This document shows positions 44,330 through 57,100 of a DNA stretch of 64,000 nt, in pieces (positions within the stretch are counted from its first letter, which is position 1; every line of letters begins with the position of its first letter). The stretch is from Nereocystis luetkeana. Lineage: Eukaryota > Sar > Phaeophyceae > Laminariales > Laminariaceae. The DNA is taken from contig JARUPZ010000026.1 of the NCBI GenBank assembly GCA_031213475.1, positions 7,316,200-7,380,199 of the forward strand, written 5' to 3'. The notes beneath the pieces are model-generated. The model was not told the DNA's origin. It did not search any database and saw only the letters and a program-made list of their open reading frames with translations. A program made the translations under genes and the position numbers.

Positions 44330-46110
44330 CACGCGTCAGTGAAGACCCGGATACTTTGGGGGACTTGGTTCACCTCGAGGAGGACCTCGAAGTGGACGAG
44401 GTGGAGGTTGACCCACTAACTTGGGTACGGAGGGAAGTGTGAGGTATGCTGTACGCGGACGATGCAGGCATTGTGTCGAAGTCGGCGGAAGGCCTTGCGA
44501 AGATGATGACCGTCATTTCGGCCGTTTTTGAAGCCGCAGATTTCTTCGTACCCGGAACGAGAAAGGAGACCAGGTCTCACCGCTCGTCGTCGAAGCAGCG
44601 GGACAGAGGTATAGGAAGACGATGCAGGTCTTGTACCTGGGCGGTCTTGTCGCAAGCGCTGACATTATGCCAGAGATCACACGACGGATCCGCCTCGCAT
44701 GGGCATGCTACAATCGGTTCAAACGGGAGCTTTATGATATGGAGGATGCCTCGTTTACTCCAAAGGTGCATTGGAGGTGGTGGAGATCCTGCTGTACTGG
44801 TGCGTAACTTGGACTCTTGACCAGGAGAAATTCACTGGGCTCCGAACGGCACACCACTAGCTCCTACGGATCACTGGCTACCAGCGCCGACAGCACACCG
44901 ACCCCCTCGTTTTGTACGTCAATGTCCTCAAAAAGGCTCAATACCGAGAGCCTTGAGACGACCATCCTCAAACGACGCCTCCTCGTTGCGGGGGCCGTGC
45001 AGCGAACGACCAAATAGCGGCTGACCCGCCGGGTGATCTTTGGGACGATGGCTGGTGGGGAGGACCCAGAACCAGGCCGACGGAAACAGAACCGGGCCCA
45101 ATGTCTAGCAGACGACAGACGACTTCAACGTTTTTCAAACCACCGAGGGCGGAAAGCTCCCCTTTTGCTGTTCGGAGTAGAGACGGTGTTACGGCCGAGG
45201 GTGGCGAAGAAGAGCGGCAAGCGGTACCGTGGGGTCGTCGAAGCGGCGGAGTGTTTTATGGCGAGGTGCCACAGGTACTAGGTTCATAGAAGCCGTTCCC
45301 ACCACGCAACTGAGGACGCCAAACGCGGCGACAAGGGGAGGGAGGGAGGGGGGGGGGGCGGCAGCCGTACTGATACAGCTGTCGACGAATGCAGAATGAT
45401 AAGTTGGGTGGCTAGGTATCGGTTTTTGACTAGCTCTTGAAGTTTAGCAGAGTTTTTGTTTGTTTATTGTTGAGTTGTTCAATGGGGGGGGTGCGACAGC
45501 AGCAGTGCTGACACTTGACACCGCTATTGACGAGAGTTGGAAGGAGACGGCAAAAGTTGTGGCGAGGTTCCCGAATCGATTTTCTCGGTCAAACGGGCAC
45601 CCATGGTAGTATCACCGCCTGGAGTACCATGTTCTCTTGGTTGTCCCCCTATCTTTTCCTTGTTGCTTATTTCGTTCTCTCTCTCCCTTTGTTTCCTCTC
45701 CCATCCTCGCCGTCATTTTGCCGGTATCTTTCCTCTCATTTGAAGCTCTTCCTCCGTGAAGCAACCATCTGTCCTTCCTGGGTGTTTATGATTGATGTCT
45801 AGCAGCCTTTCTGATCTCCTTTCGTCATTTGTGTTGGGTTTCGTTTCAGAAGTTATACAGTATTGTACGAGTGTTTTTTGTCATAATTTGCTGGTCTTGC
45901 TTGTGTTGCTGGGTTCTCGTCCCCGGTACGCTGGCGTTTCACTTGATTGGCCTATCCGCCTGCGATTAGTTTTTTCTTTCGTTATTCCTCTGTCTCACAG
46001 TCTGTAGCCACATGATTGGTATTTCTCGAGGATAAGGAGCCAGGACGGATACTGGGTGTACTGATGGAGCTGGGTGGAATGGACTACTCAGAGTGGAGAT
46101 AACACACAAC
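44330..46110 (+). pseudogene. Decayed RTE-like LINE relic B
   Basis: From about 44345 the plus strand reads DPDTLGDLVHLEEDLEVDE, then a stop at the tryptophan of VWGMLYADD, then GMLYADDAGIVSKSAEGLAK with the catalytic residues intact (about 44446). Later pieces are VLYLGGLVASAD (about 44628), LETTILKRRLLVAGAVQR (about 44952) and LLFGVETVL (about 45170). The 3' UTR follows (45650-46010). It ends in the GGATACTGGGTGTACTGATG tail of the AAC subfamily near 46070. Several frameshifts and the TGG-to-TGA stop show it is dead. Confidence 0.75.
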
Positions 46111-46116
46111 GAGGGG

Positions 46117-46354
46117 CTTCTACGATAGAGGTTCACCCTATTTTTTCTGAGGCTCCTAACTTGAAGAGCTCAATACCTCACCCGAAAACTGACTTCAGCA
46201 AAAATCGAATTGGAAATCGATGAAAACCCCCATGGTCCTCGTTTACAAGAACATCCTTTTTCGAAACAAGATTTCAATTCCGATGATTTTGAGATATGGA
46301 GCCCCGTCATTTCGAAACCATTTTAGCGGAAATGTGTTACTTCTATCGTAGAAC
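46117..46354 (+). mobile_element. MITE family 2, copy d
   Basis: CTTCTACGATAGAGGTTCACC start and CTTCTATCGTAGAACG end. The full interior includes GAACATCCTTTTTCGAAAC and GATGATTTTGAG. It is inserted just after the 3' tail of LINE relic B. Confidence 0.85.
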
Positions 46355-46590
46355 GCGTTACACACTCTGCGACCACAGCATGAGCATCTCTCTAGAATAA
46401 TGAATCAGGACGGACCCTGGGTGTACTGATGAAGCCGGGTAAAAAGGACAATTCAATGCGAAGGCAGCACACACAGTCTGTGACCACAGAACTAACATAT
46501 CTCTAGGACATGAAATCAGGAAGTACACTGGGTGTACCGATGAAGATGTACATAAATATTAATTTATTGTGACGACAACACAGCAATGCC
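46355..46590 (+). repeat. Two tandem LINE tail pieces, AAC subfamily
   Basis: GACCACAG..ATCTCTCTAG, GGACCCTGGGTGTACTGATG and a TTCAATGCGAAG or ATTTATTGTGACGAC end occur twice with a spacing of about 115 bp. Confidence 0.65.
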
Positions 46591-46619
46591 GCGAAATAAC
46601 AAACCCTCGAACAACCTTG

Positions 46620-46990
46620 TAGCCGGTCCAGTACCAATAAATCCCGTGGAGTACCGGGTAGCTGAGAAAAAACGTTTCGGTCCCGCCGTCGCCTAATCCC
46701 CCCCCCGGGGAATATCCCGTGGAGTACCGCGGTAGCTGAGAAAAAACGTTTCAGTCCCGTCGTCGCCTAATCCCGCCCCGGGGAATACCGTGGTGGCCAG
46801 ATTCCGCACCAATATGTCGGCCGGGTTCCGTCGCTACAATATCGGATTGTGTCCCGAGATGAAAAATCCCGTCCCGCGTAGTGCCGCGGTGGCCAGATAC
46901 AAGCGGTGCCGTTTAGTCCTGGTGCAACAGAATCCCGCGGGAAAATGTCCCGGAGTCGGAAGGGCGTCCCGAGAAACCGCCTGAACGAGA
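46620..46990 (+). repeat. Degenerate tandem repeat, about 85-bp period
   Basis: TCCCGTGGAGTACCG, GTAGCTGAGAAAAAACGTTTC and CCGTCGCCTAATCCC are present twice (46640-46800). Two shorter decayed pieces (GTGGTGGCCAGAT and CGCGGTGGCCAGAT) follow. Confidence 0.7.
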
Positions 46991-47059
46991 TAACGGCGAG
47001 GAGAAATCGAGAAATTCAAGGTTCTTTATATCTATGTACTGTAGCAATATTTGAATATT

Positions 47060-47360
47060 GTTTCCTCATCGCATTGTCTGCGGAAGGAGGTCACCCAGGA
47101 ACACTGGGTCGTCTGTTTCAACTGCTGACCGGCTCCTGCGAAGACGAGTGGTGGACCCAAGAATGTCTCGTCCGGTGTTCATTCATACCAGTATCGTCTC
47201 CGTCTCCAATGTCATATATTGCCTGCTGTCGCGAAGGGAACACGATGACAGCAGTCTTCGTTGTACCGAGTACCTCGGATGACTTCAAACCGGTTCCTTC
47301 TTCGTCGGCGTACAACATCCCCCGCACGGCCTTCCGCATTTCCTTCTCCATCGTGCAGGA
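47060..47360 (-). pseudogene. RTE-like RT fragment, relic C
   Basis: The minus strand reads VRGMLYADEEGTGLKSSEV, equivalent to VWGMLYADDAGVVSKSAEG, with the second catalytic aspartate changed to glutamate. TKTAVIVF follows, and then similarity fades. Neighbouring plus-strand text near 47410 (YVYVGGAAL) resembles YLYLGGVI in the other direction, so this area may be rearranged. Confidence 0.55.
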
Positions 47361-47545
47361 GAGGAATTCAGTACGAGATAGGCCAGACTGCCCTCCCCGG
47401 CTGCGGCATATTGGGTATGTGTACGTGGGCGGTGCTGCCCTCTATGTGTGGCCCATTCGACCACCAACTTTATAACGCGATGTTGCTGGAGCGGCACCTA
47501 ACACATGCATGCCCCGTCCAACCGCGGTAACGATTACGGCCCATG

Positions 47546-47592
47546 ACCCTTTCAAGACTGCAGTCCCGTTTTGAGGACCGAATCACTCAAGG
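47546..47592. mobile_element. piggyBac-like MITE (family 3), half copy H
   Basis: Only the left arm, CCCTTTCAAGACTGCAGTCC followed by CGTTTTGAGGACC. The right arm is missing. Confidence 0.6.
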
Positions 47593-47770
47593 CCTGCGTA
47601 CCGTAGTTCGGGCGTACTCAGTCAAAAGAGACAGCAGTACAAAAATGGTTGAGTCAAAGGTCTCTCTGACCGGTTGAGCTCCTCCAGTGAGCGACTACCG
47701 GTTAGCGGTATTTACAGTACATATGTTCAGGATTAACGCATACCTGATGTAAAGGCTGGTCGGGTGACAC

Positions 47771-48041
47771 ACGCTACAGCAGTAGAGGCACACCAATTTT
47801 GTTTATGAAGTTCCTAACTTGAGGCGCTCCATACTAGTACTAGTAGTAAATACCAACCATATCACCCAATAAGTGATATCAGAAAAATCAAACTCTTAAC
47901 GGTTGATGAGTATTCCCATCGCCGAAGTATACACATATTCATTTTTCGGAACAACGTTGTGGCACTCCGACGATTTTAAGTTGAGGATTCCTGTCCTGAA
48001 GAAAACAAAACCGCGGAGATGTGCTACCTCCATCGTGGCAC
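47771..48041 (+). mobile_element. MITE family 2, copy e, diverged
   Basis: Left end CGCTACAGCAGTAGAGGCAC, right end GTGCTACCTCCATCGTGGC. The interior keeps CCGACGATTTTAAGTTGAGG. It is longer and more diverged than the others. Confidence 0.7.
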
Positions 48042-48711
48042 GGGTCGTGTTGCGTGACGAACAAAAGTTCTTCGAGGTAATATTTTCGTGGCGATATGTT
48101 GATCTCATGCGAGGAGCTCAGGAAACTAGGCATCGCCCATACCGCTGTGGCATTGCGCAGAGCATGTAAATGTTCTTGGTCGGCATCTAGGGCGTTAAAC
48201 GCCAGGACACCGCAATCTCACAACGGGCGGATTAAGCTGGTAGAAAAGCGGAAGAACACAACGCACGTGCGGGCCTTTCTTCGGAAGGTCCGGGATATAT
48301 ATGATCAATTTAACGATCCCATCAATTGAAAAATCAACCTTCAACTCTCCCGAAAAACAAAATGCAAAGCTAAATGTCCCGTGCAGATGGAGCTGATATA
48401 CTCATCAGTCACACACACGAGGTTTGGAACTCAAAGTATATATATAGTCCCGAAAATGAGCGCGGCTTAGCCGTACAAATATTAATAGTAACATCTGCTA
48501 ACGTTTGATGTACAGCTGTAGGGGAATTCGTAGTCGGGTCACCTGTTCTGATGGGTGACGAAATACGCAGTGGGACTGATACAATCGTCTATTTGCACCT
48601 TCAACACTGCTGTCTACAATAATCAACGTTGTCCTTGGACGGAAGGGCTAGTGTTTGGTCTGTCATGTGGGAAGTATTGCCGAACTGTCTGCAACAAAAA
48701 GGGCGTGTTTT

Positions 48712-48880
48712 ACAATAGAGGTAGCACATTTTCGCCAACATGTTTTCTGAATGACGGGGTTCCCTAGCCCAAAATCGTCGGAACACAAATAGTTTTTCGC
48801 AAAGTGACGTCTTTGGGTTCTTGGGTCATGGGGATTATTCATCGGGATGAGGTATGGAGCTTGTAAGATGAGCGCCGCAG
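48712..48880 (-). mobile_element. MITE family 2, copy f, truncated
   Basis: In minus orientation. TTTACAATAGAGGTAGCAC is the right end, and CCCAAAATCGTCGGAAC and GGGATTATTCATCGGGATGA follow. It fades after GGTATGGAGCTTG. Confidence 0.75.
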
Positions 48881-51800
48881 AAAAGTTGGGATGTTAATGA
48901 TCCCATTTTTCGAGCCATAGAGTACCCCCAAGCTCCAATAAATAGGTGGCCTTATCGCTGGCGAGGATGTGCATCGTTCGTCGTCGATCAGTCTCCTATC
49001 ACTGTGCCAGTATTGACAAAAACAAATAGGAACCTTTCCTGTCACCCCACGGTGGGGGTTGCACGTTTTCGGTCAAAGGTTTCTGACCGACTGAGTTCCC
49101 TAAGCGAGGATCTAGCAGTTGGAACGAAACAATTCTCGTGTATTCGTTTCAGGACCAGCGAATAGAAGTCGCGGTCGGGTGGCGCGAACAATTTTCTTTC
49201 TAGCACTGTATCGGGTGATATATTGAGCTCCTATTGCGAGGGGCTTAGGAACGTCTGGTGCACCCCTACCGTGGGATGGGGAATTATCTTGACAGAAGGA
49301 GAACGCAGGGGCAAGATGTTTGATTCAGAGGACGTGAGTTCGAACATCGGCAAGAGCATCTGTTCTCGCTTTTATTCCCCGAGTTCCTGTGTATTGCTTT
49401 GCCTGTTGTTGGTACTCGTTTATGTGCACTCAACACCAGCAGTACACGGAGACGAGTCTAGGCTTCTGCCGGTTGCAGAGCAATTGGTTATATGTTGGCA
49501 GCACCGAGCAGAGAAACTCTGATGGCTAAATCTATACCCTGAACGGCATGATCGTAAAAAAATCAAAATCGGTCTGTGGGAGCGCTGTGAATCACACCAT
49601 AATTTCTCACTGGGAAAAACGGGTAAAACTTGGATATTGCAGGGGGGGGGCTTGATACCGTGCACGGCCGTCGTCGAATCGCCATAGACTCTTGCATCTC
49701 TACGAAGCCGGGACGGGGCACGTCGGGTTCTCAACGACCAGGCAGAGAGCATTCCCTCATCAACCAACGTAATATTTTGAAGCCTGTGTGTTCATGCTGC
49801 GTGGTTATCGATTTGTTATCGATTCGTTCTTTTCTCGATAGATAGCAGTACCCCATTGCTCTAACCCTTAAAGATGTGTTCTGTATGACTGGTGTTATAC
49901 AATGTGTCGCGATGGGCACGCTCCCATCGTGAATGGGTGGATCGACTTCCGCACCGCACCGCATCGCACCGCGTGCATGATAGCCACGCCACTTGAACCC
50001 ACTACTAGTCAGAGCGTGATGCAGGAACATGCTTCCGTAGCAGGACAAGAAGGCAGCGTGCGCCTTGTTCTTTGTATATAGGACAAGTGTGCAGCATGTC
50101 GAGATACAAGGCCATCAACAGTGGTAGTCGTGTCCGTGGCCTAAACAGGGAGGCGGAAATATGCAACGGCTGTTTGTAACTTCGTAAAGTAAGTAGTGTA
50201 CCACACGCAAATGCACAGAGATCAGTTTGAGAAGACGACGGCCTTCGCGTGAGCATACCACTGCCCTCTAGCCGGGTGTTTGCTCATGGAGGGGTGGAAA
50301 CAATGTAGCAGAGTAAGAACGGGTGCGGAGGACCGGGAGCGAACAAGAGAATGGACGGGGTAGACGCCTTTCAGGGAGCACACTACTTCTGTAGACAGCC
50401 GTTCGCCAAGGATGGATCATGAAGCAGGAACTCGGAATGAACAAAAAGGAGGGGCCGATCAGGAGCGGATGAGGGGGGGGGGGCGTGGAAGGGACATCGC
50501 TGAGACCGGAAGTGTGTCGACTAGGCCTATCCTGGTCGCTGGTCGTGTTTCACTCTCTGAGATTCCGTCGGTTGCGCGTTTTTACCAGTTCATGACGCTT
50601 GTCTCGTTATTTCAGTATGAGACGGCGCGCCCTCCCCACAGGACTGGTTAGTGCACCCAGCCGTATCTACATGTCAGAGCTAAATTTACAGTAGAGGATG
50701 GTTGACTCATGTTGCGTACATGTCGACGATGTTTTTTGTTGTTGTTTTAATTCGCTGGGGCTAGGGTTTTGGTTGCTAGTTGCATCAGAGTGGGTTGTGT
50801 AGTTTCGCGATGGTGGGGGCACGATATCCTTTGCAACAGTACTGGTATATACTGCTGTATGATGCTCCGTGCCGATTGTCTGGCCCTGACGGGGAGTTCC
50901 TATGTGTGTGGGGGATGCCCTCCTGACCCTTTTATTGTGGTTGGTTTTGTACACGTTGCTGGGTGTTGCGCCACTCTGTGTTGTCTCCTCCTCCTGGGTG
51001 TGTCTCTCTTAAGGTGTTGACGTCGTCTGCATGTGTCCCTGTTTGTTCAGTATTATGATACCCTGCCTCTTTTGTGTTTAACGGCATGTTGATTGTTTCT
51101 CGATAGGGACGCGATAGCTCGGATTTGGCATATTTTGGAGTACATACGTCGACAGTAATTTCCATGGTTGTTACGAGATGGCTAGTTTTTTTTTCTTTTT
51201 CTTCATCTGCCTTGGAGATCTGGGTTGGCTAGGAGACGACAGATCGTGTGCAACGCAATTTCTCCGGCTCGACCGTATCCAGAGGTTCTGAAAAATGTAT
51301 CTGCCCACACCACACTACGCACATATGTTTTGCTCGTGCCAATCAAATTATTTTGGGGCGGTGCGGTGGGGTGGCATACATTCGATGTGAGAACCCTCCG
51401 GAGCAAGGCACAGAGGATATTGTTAACGGTACGGTGCAACCCGTAGCTGTTTACACGGCGCATTTCATGCACGTAACAATATTATCAGTATTACAGTCTC
51501 AGCAACATTGGAGAACTGATGTGGAATACAACAAGCGCGTCTGTTTCTGTCGTAGGCTTCAACGGACAACCTGTCAAGGCACGTGAAATGTATCCGTGTG
51601 GTATCTTCCAACGGAGAAGCACCTTTGTTCCGGGTCCGTAAGATAATAGAACTTGTCCAGGGCCTACGGCGTAAAAAGCCGTGATTGTATCTCAGATGGA
51701 TAATGCGGCGTGTTTTTTCAATCGATTGCGCTTGTTCGATCCCACTCGGCGGCACCCTCCCGTCCTGCCTTGTTTTTAATTTACGTTTCAATACAATCGA

Positions 51801-52805
51801 GTTTATCGCGAATTTGCTTGGGGGGTTGTAAAAAGGCCCACGCGTACATCGCTGAGGATAGGGCTGCTATTTTGTACCTCGCATAGAAACCAAACCGGGC
51901 CAGCTACAAGGCACAGCCGCTGGCGAAGAATCCAACGGTCCACCTCGCACCCGAAGCATATCAACGTGAGGCACCGGCTGTATAAAGAGGGGTGGAGTTT
52001 GGGTAGAGATTGAGTCTCTAGCACGGAACATCCGATGAGCGGAATACGCAGACCGTCTGACAAATCCATTCCGGAAATCCGATTTTTGCTGTCGTCAGGA
52101 CGTTCTAATGAATATTTGATCTGTTCCCAGCAGCAAAATCTGTACTGGTTGCAGGTGTTCGGAAATGTCTTTCTGAACGATGTGTTTTAATGTTTTTTTT
52201 GTTGTCGATTGGCAATCGATACGGCAGTTGGATGTGCCTGGAAAACGACACAGCAGATTGACCGTAGTCTGAAGACGGACCTATGGTTGGTGATATTTTT
52301 TATTACATGGTTGAGGTAAACCCGCGGAGTGATAGGTCGAGATTCCTTCTCCTCCGCCGGCGATTTGTGGTACAACATCGCGGAGGCATCTATCGTTGTC
52401 GAAAACAAATCACTCCAGGGATTTATGTGTGTTGTGTGAGCTGAGTGCCTTTCCCCCTGCTCGTCCCCGATTAGTATGGCAGGGCTTGTCAACGCTGTTC
52501 AAGTCTGTCCCCGGCATTATGTAGGGCCTATTTTCCTCAGGACGTTGAGAAAGTTCGAGTTGAAAATCGTACTCGGTGACAAGCGCTACACGATGCCTTA
52601 CCAGGTAACTGGTACCTGGTACCTAAATAACAACTAATGGCTTTTCAGGGATGGTGCCGCCATAAGGTTTCAAGAAAGCTCGTAACTTATGTTCCCCTGC
52701 CTGCATTCCGTGTTCCAACTTGGCTTCTTCACTGTCGAGCTACTGGAGAGTGTGTCGCAAGATATCTCGGTGTAGGTTTCCTCTATAAGACATGCGTGTA
52801 GGTCC
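48881..52805. other. No supported gene
   Basis: No frame here resembles a known protein. Text at 49060-49200 (GGTCAAAGGTTTCTGACCG and following) resembles 47650-47790 and is an old repeat. G-rich runs occur at 49644, 50472 and elsewhere. Confidence 0.4.
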
Positions 52806-53045
52806 GTTCTACGATAAGAGGTAGCACATTTCCGCTATTTTTTTTCTGAAAGGCGGGGTTTCTTGACCCTAAATCGTCGGGATGTCAATCTTGATTTCGG
52901 AAAAAATGTTTTGTAGACTCGGGCCATCGGATTATTCGCCGCGATTCAGTGTTATAGTTTTGCATTTCGTCAGTTTTCGGGTGAGGTATGGAGCTCCTTA
53001 AGAGAGGAGCCTCACAAAATTTAGGGTGAACCTCTATCGTAGAAC
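52806..53045 (-). mobile_element. MITE family 2, copy g, 240 bp
   Basis: Complete in minus orientation: GTTCTACGATAAGAGGTAGC start and GTGAACCTCTATCGTAGAAC end. GAGGTATGGAGCTCCTTAAG and CGTCAGTTTTCGGGTGAGG are present. Confidence 0.87.
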
Positions 53046-53975
53046 GCCTCTGTAGCTAATGCAGTATGAACGTGTCGTTGTAGGTGTGTAGTATGTGTGC
53101 GTAAAAACTCCACCAGTGATGTGTTTCAGTTGTTGGGTTTCTCACGTGCCCTCCCGAGATATACTCTCAGCATACATACCCGTATATACAGGTAAGCAAA
53201 CTGAGGCACCTTGAATATTACAAAACGCAGTCCTTCCAGACCCCTCGCGCTAAACATCACGCAGCGAAAGCCTAAGCTTGTTCGGAGTTGTTTGAGTGAG
53301 GTTCCTGAATATATCGCTTGTAAGACCCATGCCATGCAGTTGTGTTGTTCGTTGTGCACGTCGGACACGGGTGGAGCCGAATGGGTCGTTTAAACCGAAC
53401 CCACGGGGAGGTCCTGCAACCATGTACACTCGACAACTGCCATCGTGCTCAAGTATCCTCCAGCTGACGTATACCCTGGTACATTCGATCGCGGTGAAAG
53501 CTGCCATGCTCTGCTGCAGTGAGGCGGGTCTGTTTTGAACATCGCACAAAACCCCAGCACCATTGACTTGATTGGACCTGTGCAGTGCTACTGCTGCCAC
53601 TTCCTATAAAAGCCGTATACAATCACCACATAGCAAGGGTATTCCCTCTCTTGCCTCAGCCACGCTTAAACCCGTACTCTGGCGAGCGTTGTTGAAACTT
53701 CACGTTCAAAGCAGGCATGCACTTGAAAGTGAGACCCCCTTTTGGCGTTGTTCGTGGCGCGACTCGCCAACAACCGACTGTGGAGCAAACACGAAACGAT
53801 CAACGCGATACGTACCGCACGAATGTTCCTAGACACGGACACCAATCAGGCACGCCGCCCTCGTTAAAATTGAAGCTGCACTTCTTCGCCACTGTTCCAA
53901 TGTGTTCGCCCAGGCGCAGAACCCGTAGCTGAACCCACCAGCCACCGGGGTTTGGGCCAGCAACCGCGGTCGACG

Positions 53976-54137
53976 ATGGCGGCGTCGACGCCCAACTGCT
54001 TGTTCGTCTACTCGGTCGCCTGTTTAGCTGCTGCGAGGTCGGCAACTGCAGAGTTGCTTGATTTCGTTCCGAGGAACTACAGTGGCGCTGGGAATAATAT
54101 CGCCTTTCCGTCGTGGGGCTCCGCCGGGATCACCCAG
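53976..54137 (+). CDS. Peroxidase-like gene, exon 1 (signal peptide and N-terminal motif)
   Basis: 54 codons. The start ATG is chosen because it gives a hydrophobic leader (CLFVYSVACLAAARSATA) directly before the conserved R-x-Y-x-G-x-x-NN motif. It ends ACCCAG before the donor GTGCGA, in phase 0. An in-frame ATG at 53952 would add eight residues before the leader. Confidence 0.75.
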
Positions 54138-57100
54138 GTGCGAACCCGGCACCGGGGCACGCGCCAGTGTCGCCCACCCGTATGCACGTTAGGTGGTCAC
54201 GCGTCGTACAGCTAAGGCGTGGTTGCTGGGCTCGTCGGAATTTGTAGCGAGGACACACCCCCGGGCGGCTCGTAGGTGCCGCTGCGCATCGCCCGAGGCA
54301 CGCTCCGATTAGAATGGCTCGGTGGGAGAAAACCGGACGTTTTACGAAACGCGTTTCGTTTGGCATTAAAGCGGCAGATTCGCTTTATATTTAACGAAGG
54401 TTTTGGTTGCTTTTATCGACATACTACGAGGTATATTGATGTACGTACTCGCAGACCTGATCCGAAATGAGAACATTGGCCGTCGGACTCCAGGCGGCCC
54501 CGGCGAGCGTACCGTACTTGGTCGACGCTGACATCTTGCCCCCGTCCGAGTGACCTGCAACCAGGACGTTTCGCTGGCGCTCGGTGAACAGGTGTAGAGG
54601 CGACCGGGGTGCAACGCACCCCACTTCATATCTCGCACCGCTCCTTGCCCCGAGCGGTCTGGTCGGTCGTTGGAAGTCATGCCGACCAATGCATAGGATT
54701 GTGATCATGGTCGCTCACGTAGGCCGTAGTGTTGGACAACGTACTGTCACCCCCCCTCTTGCTTCCCTCCGGTCGTTTCCCCCGCCTATGATTGCTATCG
54801 TCCCTTCCACACACAGATACGCGCGGTGGCCGGCGCTGACTATGCCGACAACAGATTCGCACCTCCGGGGGGCGACCGACCGACGGCAAGGCAAGGGGAA
54901 AAAAAACAAGCGGCAGAGTATTTGGGTCTTTTGATCGCGTCCCGCGAACGCCCGTGTCCGGTGTAGGGGTCCAACTTGCTGCTAGCCACGGCATCGGGTT
55001 GTTCAAGAAAGGCAAAGCACGTGAACGACCAGAAATCTCACGGGCACGCCCTCGCCACCTGTCGAGTCGAAGAACGAGGGTCCGCCCTACGGCCTCGCTT
55101 CGGCGTGGGCACTGTGATCGCGTTTGCATTCTCTTGGCACGTTCGGTGCGATTGATGTAATGGACGAAAATTGCGACCCGCCCCCCACAGCCCCTTCCCT
55201 TTCCCGACCGCCGCCTGCACGACTGCCGCCACCCTCGTCGATCACGATGCAATGCTCGCTGCCGAATCACGATTCGCAGGGAAGTCATGACCAACCTCTT
55301 CTCCTCCTCCACGGCGACACTGTCCACCAACAGCGCCCTGTTCGTGGCGTGGGGGCAGCTGCTCACCTACGACATTTCGCTGACCGTCGACAACGTCTCG
55401 GAGCCGTTCGACATTGCTTGCGACGGACGGGACGGGGTGTTCGACGTTTGGTGTCCCGCGGGCACGGGCTCGCGCGACATATCTTTCTATCGTTCGATCG
55501 CGGCCGTGTCGGACTCCGTCAGGAATCCCGTGAACCACGCGACGTCGTACCTCGACCTCGACTACGTCTACGGGAGGAGCGAGGAGGAAGCGGGAGGGTT
55601 TCGCTCTCTCGAGGGAGGGCTCATGAACGTGACGGAGACGGGAGTGCCCTTCCGAAATACCGACGGCACTTGGATGGTGAGTCTTGCTTTCGCCCTTCCG
55701 AAATACCGACGGCACTTGGATGGTGAGTCTTGCTTTCGCCCTTCCGAAATACCGACGGCACTTGGATGGTGAGTCTTGCTTTCGCCCTTCCGAAATACCG
55801 ACGGCACTTGGATGGTGAGTCTTGCTTTCGCCCTTCCGAAATACCGACGGCACTTGGATGGTGAGTCTTGCTTTTGCCCTTCCGAAATACCGACGGCACT
55901 TGGATGGTGAGTCTTGCTTTCGCCCTTCCGAAATACCGACGGGAGTGCAGCTCTCGCCCCAAAATAGTTGTGGGCGTAGGAGCTTTGAAGAACGCGCGCC
56001 AGCACAACACCGTTCGTGCTACGAGACGTGATATACGAGAGGGGGCATATTGCAAGTGTTGGCCGAAATACGTCGGATTCATACGTGGACGTACCTCCTG
56101 AACCGACGAGGTACCCGATGTCCATACAGGCATGCCATTTGTGTCGCGCGGTAGTTCGTCGGATCAGACGCGTGCTACGGTATGCAGAGGTCAGCCCCTA
56201 AATTTCGTGAGGCTCCTGACTTGACCTTAAGGCGGCTTCATATCTCAACCCAAAACTTGGTTTTTGACAAATTCTAAGGGTACAGCCCGAAGGGCCATCC
56301 TAACGCGGGAGGCATATTGCGGTCGGGATAACACCTATATCATTTTTCTGGGCGTTTCACTTGAGGACGTCCTTAACTCGTCCGAACGACGACGTCTGAT
56401 AACAAGGGCACACGCATTGATCAGCCTGATGAAAAAAAACTGATGTCTCCCTGGCATGCTTTGCACGAAAATTGCTGCATGGACAAAACGATATTCGAGC
56501 AGTGCTGGGTTATCCCCTTCAGGACTGTAGTCTCGTAGTTGGGACAAACTACTCAGCGTTTGAGTAGTTTGTCTCCAAAACGAGACTGTGGTTCCAAACG
56601 AGGTAAGGAGCCCCCCGCAGTCAGATATATTTTTCTCGAAATATGTTACCTGTATCGTGGCACTCGGCCCCTAGGTCTTTAGTGGGCAACGCTGTGAAGC
56701 ACTACTGGTACTCTGCTTCAACGATATTGGGATACGGACGCCGGTCCGTCAGGAATCATGCTGACCCAAACGTGCCAAGCCTATCGCACCAAGCGTCAGG
56801 CATTGGTATATATATATTATATATATATATGTTCATAGGAATTATTTTTGGGTCTGCAACAAACATCTGCGAGTGAAGAACCTGACAAACGTGCTTGGGG
56901 CGCACCACCACCGTACCATGCTTCTCGCGTCCTTTGGTAAAAACGTTGCTTTGGTGATGCGGCAGCGATGGCCTTTTGGAGTCAGCGCCGGCCACCGCCT
57001 GACCGCACACTGAACCCCCTCAGCTGGTGATGCGAAATACGGTCAGATGCAGAGGTGCGAGAAGACGAGTCAACGATACGACCATTTTGGAGGTTTTCTA

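Noticed and set aside
55242..56133. Minus-strand repetitive frames over the 46-bp array
   Set aside because: They mirror the minisatellite on the other strand; the plus-strand exon is supported by homology.
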